This document shows, one piece after another, positions 63,518 to 64,000 of a stretch of 64,000 nt of DNA (position 1 is its first letter; the number at the start of each line of letters is the position of its first letter). Location of the stretch: assembly GCF_963675165.1 (NCBI RefSeq), contig NC_087392.1, positions 2,309,001 to 2,373,000 of the forward strand, written 5' to 3'. Source of the DNA: Halichondria panicea. Its lineage: Eukaryota; Porifera; Demospongiae; Suberitida; Halichondriidae. The translations under genes were made by a program, and so were the position numbers. The notes under the pieces were generated by a model. The model had not been told where the DNA came from. It saw nothing but the letters and a program-made list of their open reading frames with translations, and did not search any database.

Positions 63518-64000
63518 TTAATCCACTTCTTCAATTGTTGGTCCACCACTGCTGTTGTCACCACTGTCTGCAGGGCCACCTGGTCCACCAAATCCTCCTG
63601 GCATTCCACCGGGCATGCCACCAGGCATACCACCTTCAGGCATACCACCAGCTTGGTACAACTTGGTGATGATGGGAGAACACACTTGCTCAAGCTCTTT
63701 TTGTTGATGTTCAAATTCTTCTTTTTCAGCAGTCTGGTTCTTGTCCAGCCATTCAATGACCTCTTTACACTTCTTTGTAATGGTCTCGCGTTCTTCTTCG
63801 GTTATCTTGTCCTTGATTTTTTCTTCATCCATTGTGCTCTTCATGGAGAATGCGTAACTTTCAAGCCCGTTCTTGGCACCAACACGATCACGTTGTTTGT
63901 CGTCCTCAGCCTTGTAATCTTCAGCTTCTTTAACCATGCGTTCAATATCTTCAGCAGAAAGCCTTCCTTTGTCATTTGTAATGGTGATTTTGTTTTCACG
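63518..64000 (-). CDS. HSPA8: Cytosolic HSP70 (HSPA8-like), C-terminal part
   Basis: The gene runs off the window to the right, so only the last about 160 codons are present. They encode the end of the substrate-binding domain and lid ([40 protein letters not shown]), a helical region with [20 protein letters not shown], then a GGMP-repeat tail ([14 protein letters not shown]) and a terminal PTIEEVD. The EEVD terminus binds TPR co-chaperones and marks the cytosolic HSP70 class; mitochondrial and ER members lack it. The stop is at 63518-63520. No intron is seen in the visible part. Confidence 0.96.
   Translation of the reverse strand, partial: RENKITITNDKGRLSAEDIERMVKEAEDYKAEDDKQRDRVGAKNGLESYAFSMKSTMDEEKIKDKITEEERETITKKCKEVIEWLDKNQTAEKEEFEHQQKELEQVCSPIITKLYQAGGMPEGGMPGGMPGGMPGGFGGPGGPADSGDNSSGGPTIEEVD

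Overview
The window is nuclear DNA from an early-branching animal, most likely a demosponge. Genes are dense and rich in short GT-AG introns. The gene set is metazoan: VPS37A, PLK4, DNAJA3, UFM1, ETFDH, a CWH43/PGAP2IP homologue, a KLHL4/5-type kelch protein, a tensin fragment and a cytosolic HSP70. Non-coding DNA is full of TACATGTA and ATAATTAT palindromes and small inverted-repeat elements. The species cannot be fixed from the sequence alone. All gene models below were assembled by eye from splice sites, and most complete ones sum to an exact multiple of three.

Layout. 1-2935 (minus) is the 5' two thirds of an ABCH/ABCG20-23-type half transporter. 3.2-4.4 kb holds dispersed repeats. A small unidentified gene (4458-5268, minus) is followed by two complete full-size ABCB (P-glycoprotein type) transporters in tandem (5673-11442 and 11736-19879, plus). 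From 16 to 33 kb the sequence is rearranged: a 4.6-kb block (16078-20714) that holds the 3' half of the second ABCB gene and the last four VPS37A exons recurs at 28175-32807 at about 99.7% identity. Between the two copies lie 7.5 kb with an internal piece of a tensin gene, broken at both ends, whose introns carry a fold-back element, a TA-flanked MITE, a decayed GIY-YIG-like ORF and an IQ-repeat fragment.

From 32 kb the order is regular, with strands alternating: VPS37A(-), PGAP2IP/CWH43(+), PLK4(-), DNAJA3(+), UFM1(-), small membrane protein(+), Trm9-like methyltransferase(-), ETFDH(+), PWGRP-repeat coiled-coil protein(-), KLHL(+). Head-to-head pairs have start codons about 210-270 bp apart, which suggests shared bidirectional promoters, and tail-to-tail pairs have stops about 140-240 bp apart. 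The one long head-to-head gap (1003 bp, before KLHL) is explained by a 776-bp inverted-repeat element whose target duplication overlaps the KLHL start codon. The window ends with a 5'-truncated non-LTR retrotransposon (minus) and the C-terminus of an HSP70 gene (minus).

The genes do not form one pathway. The left third is a xenobiotic-transporter cluster. The rest is housekeeping: ESCRT-I sorting, GPI-lipid remodelling, centriole duplication, mitochondrial folding, ufmylation, tRNA wobble modification and electron transfer to ubiquinone. The main novelty is structural: the A-X-A' duplication that breaks tensin, and several MITE families with readable target-site duplications.
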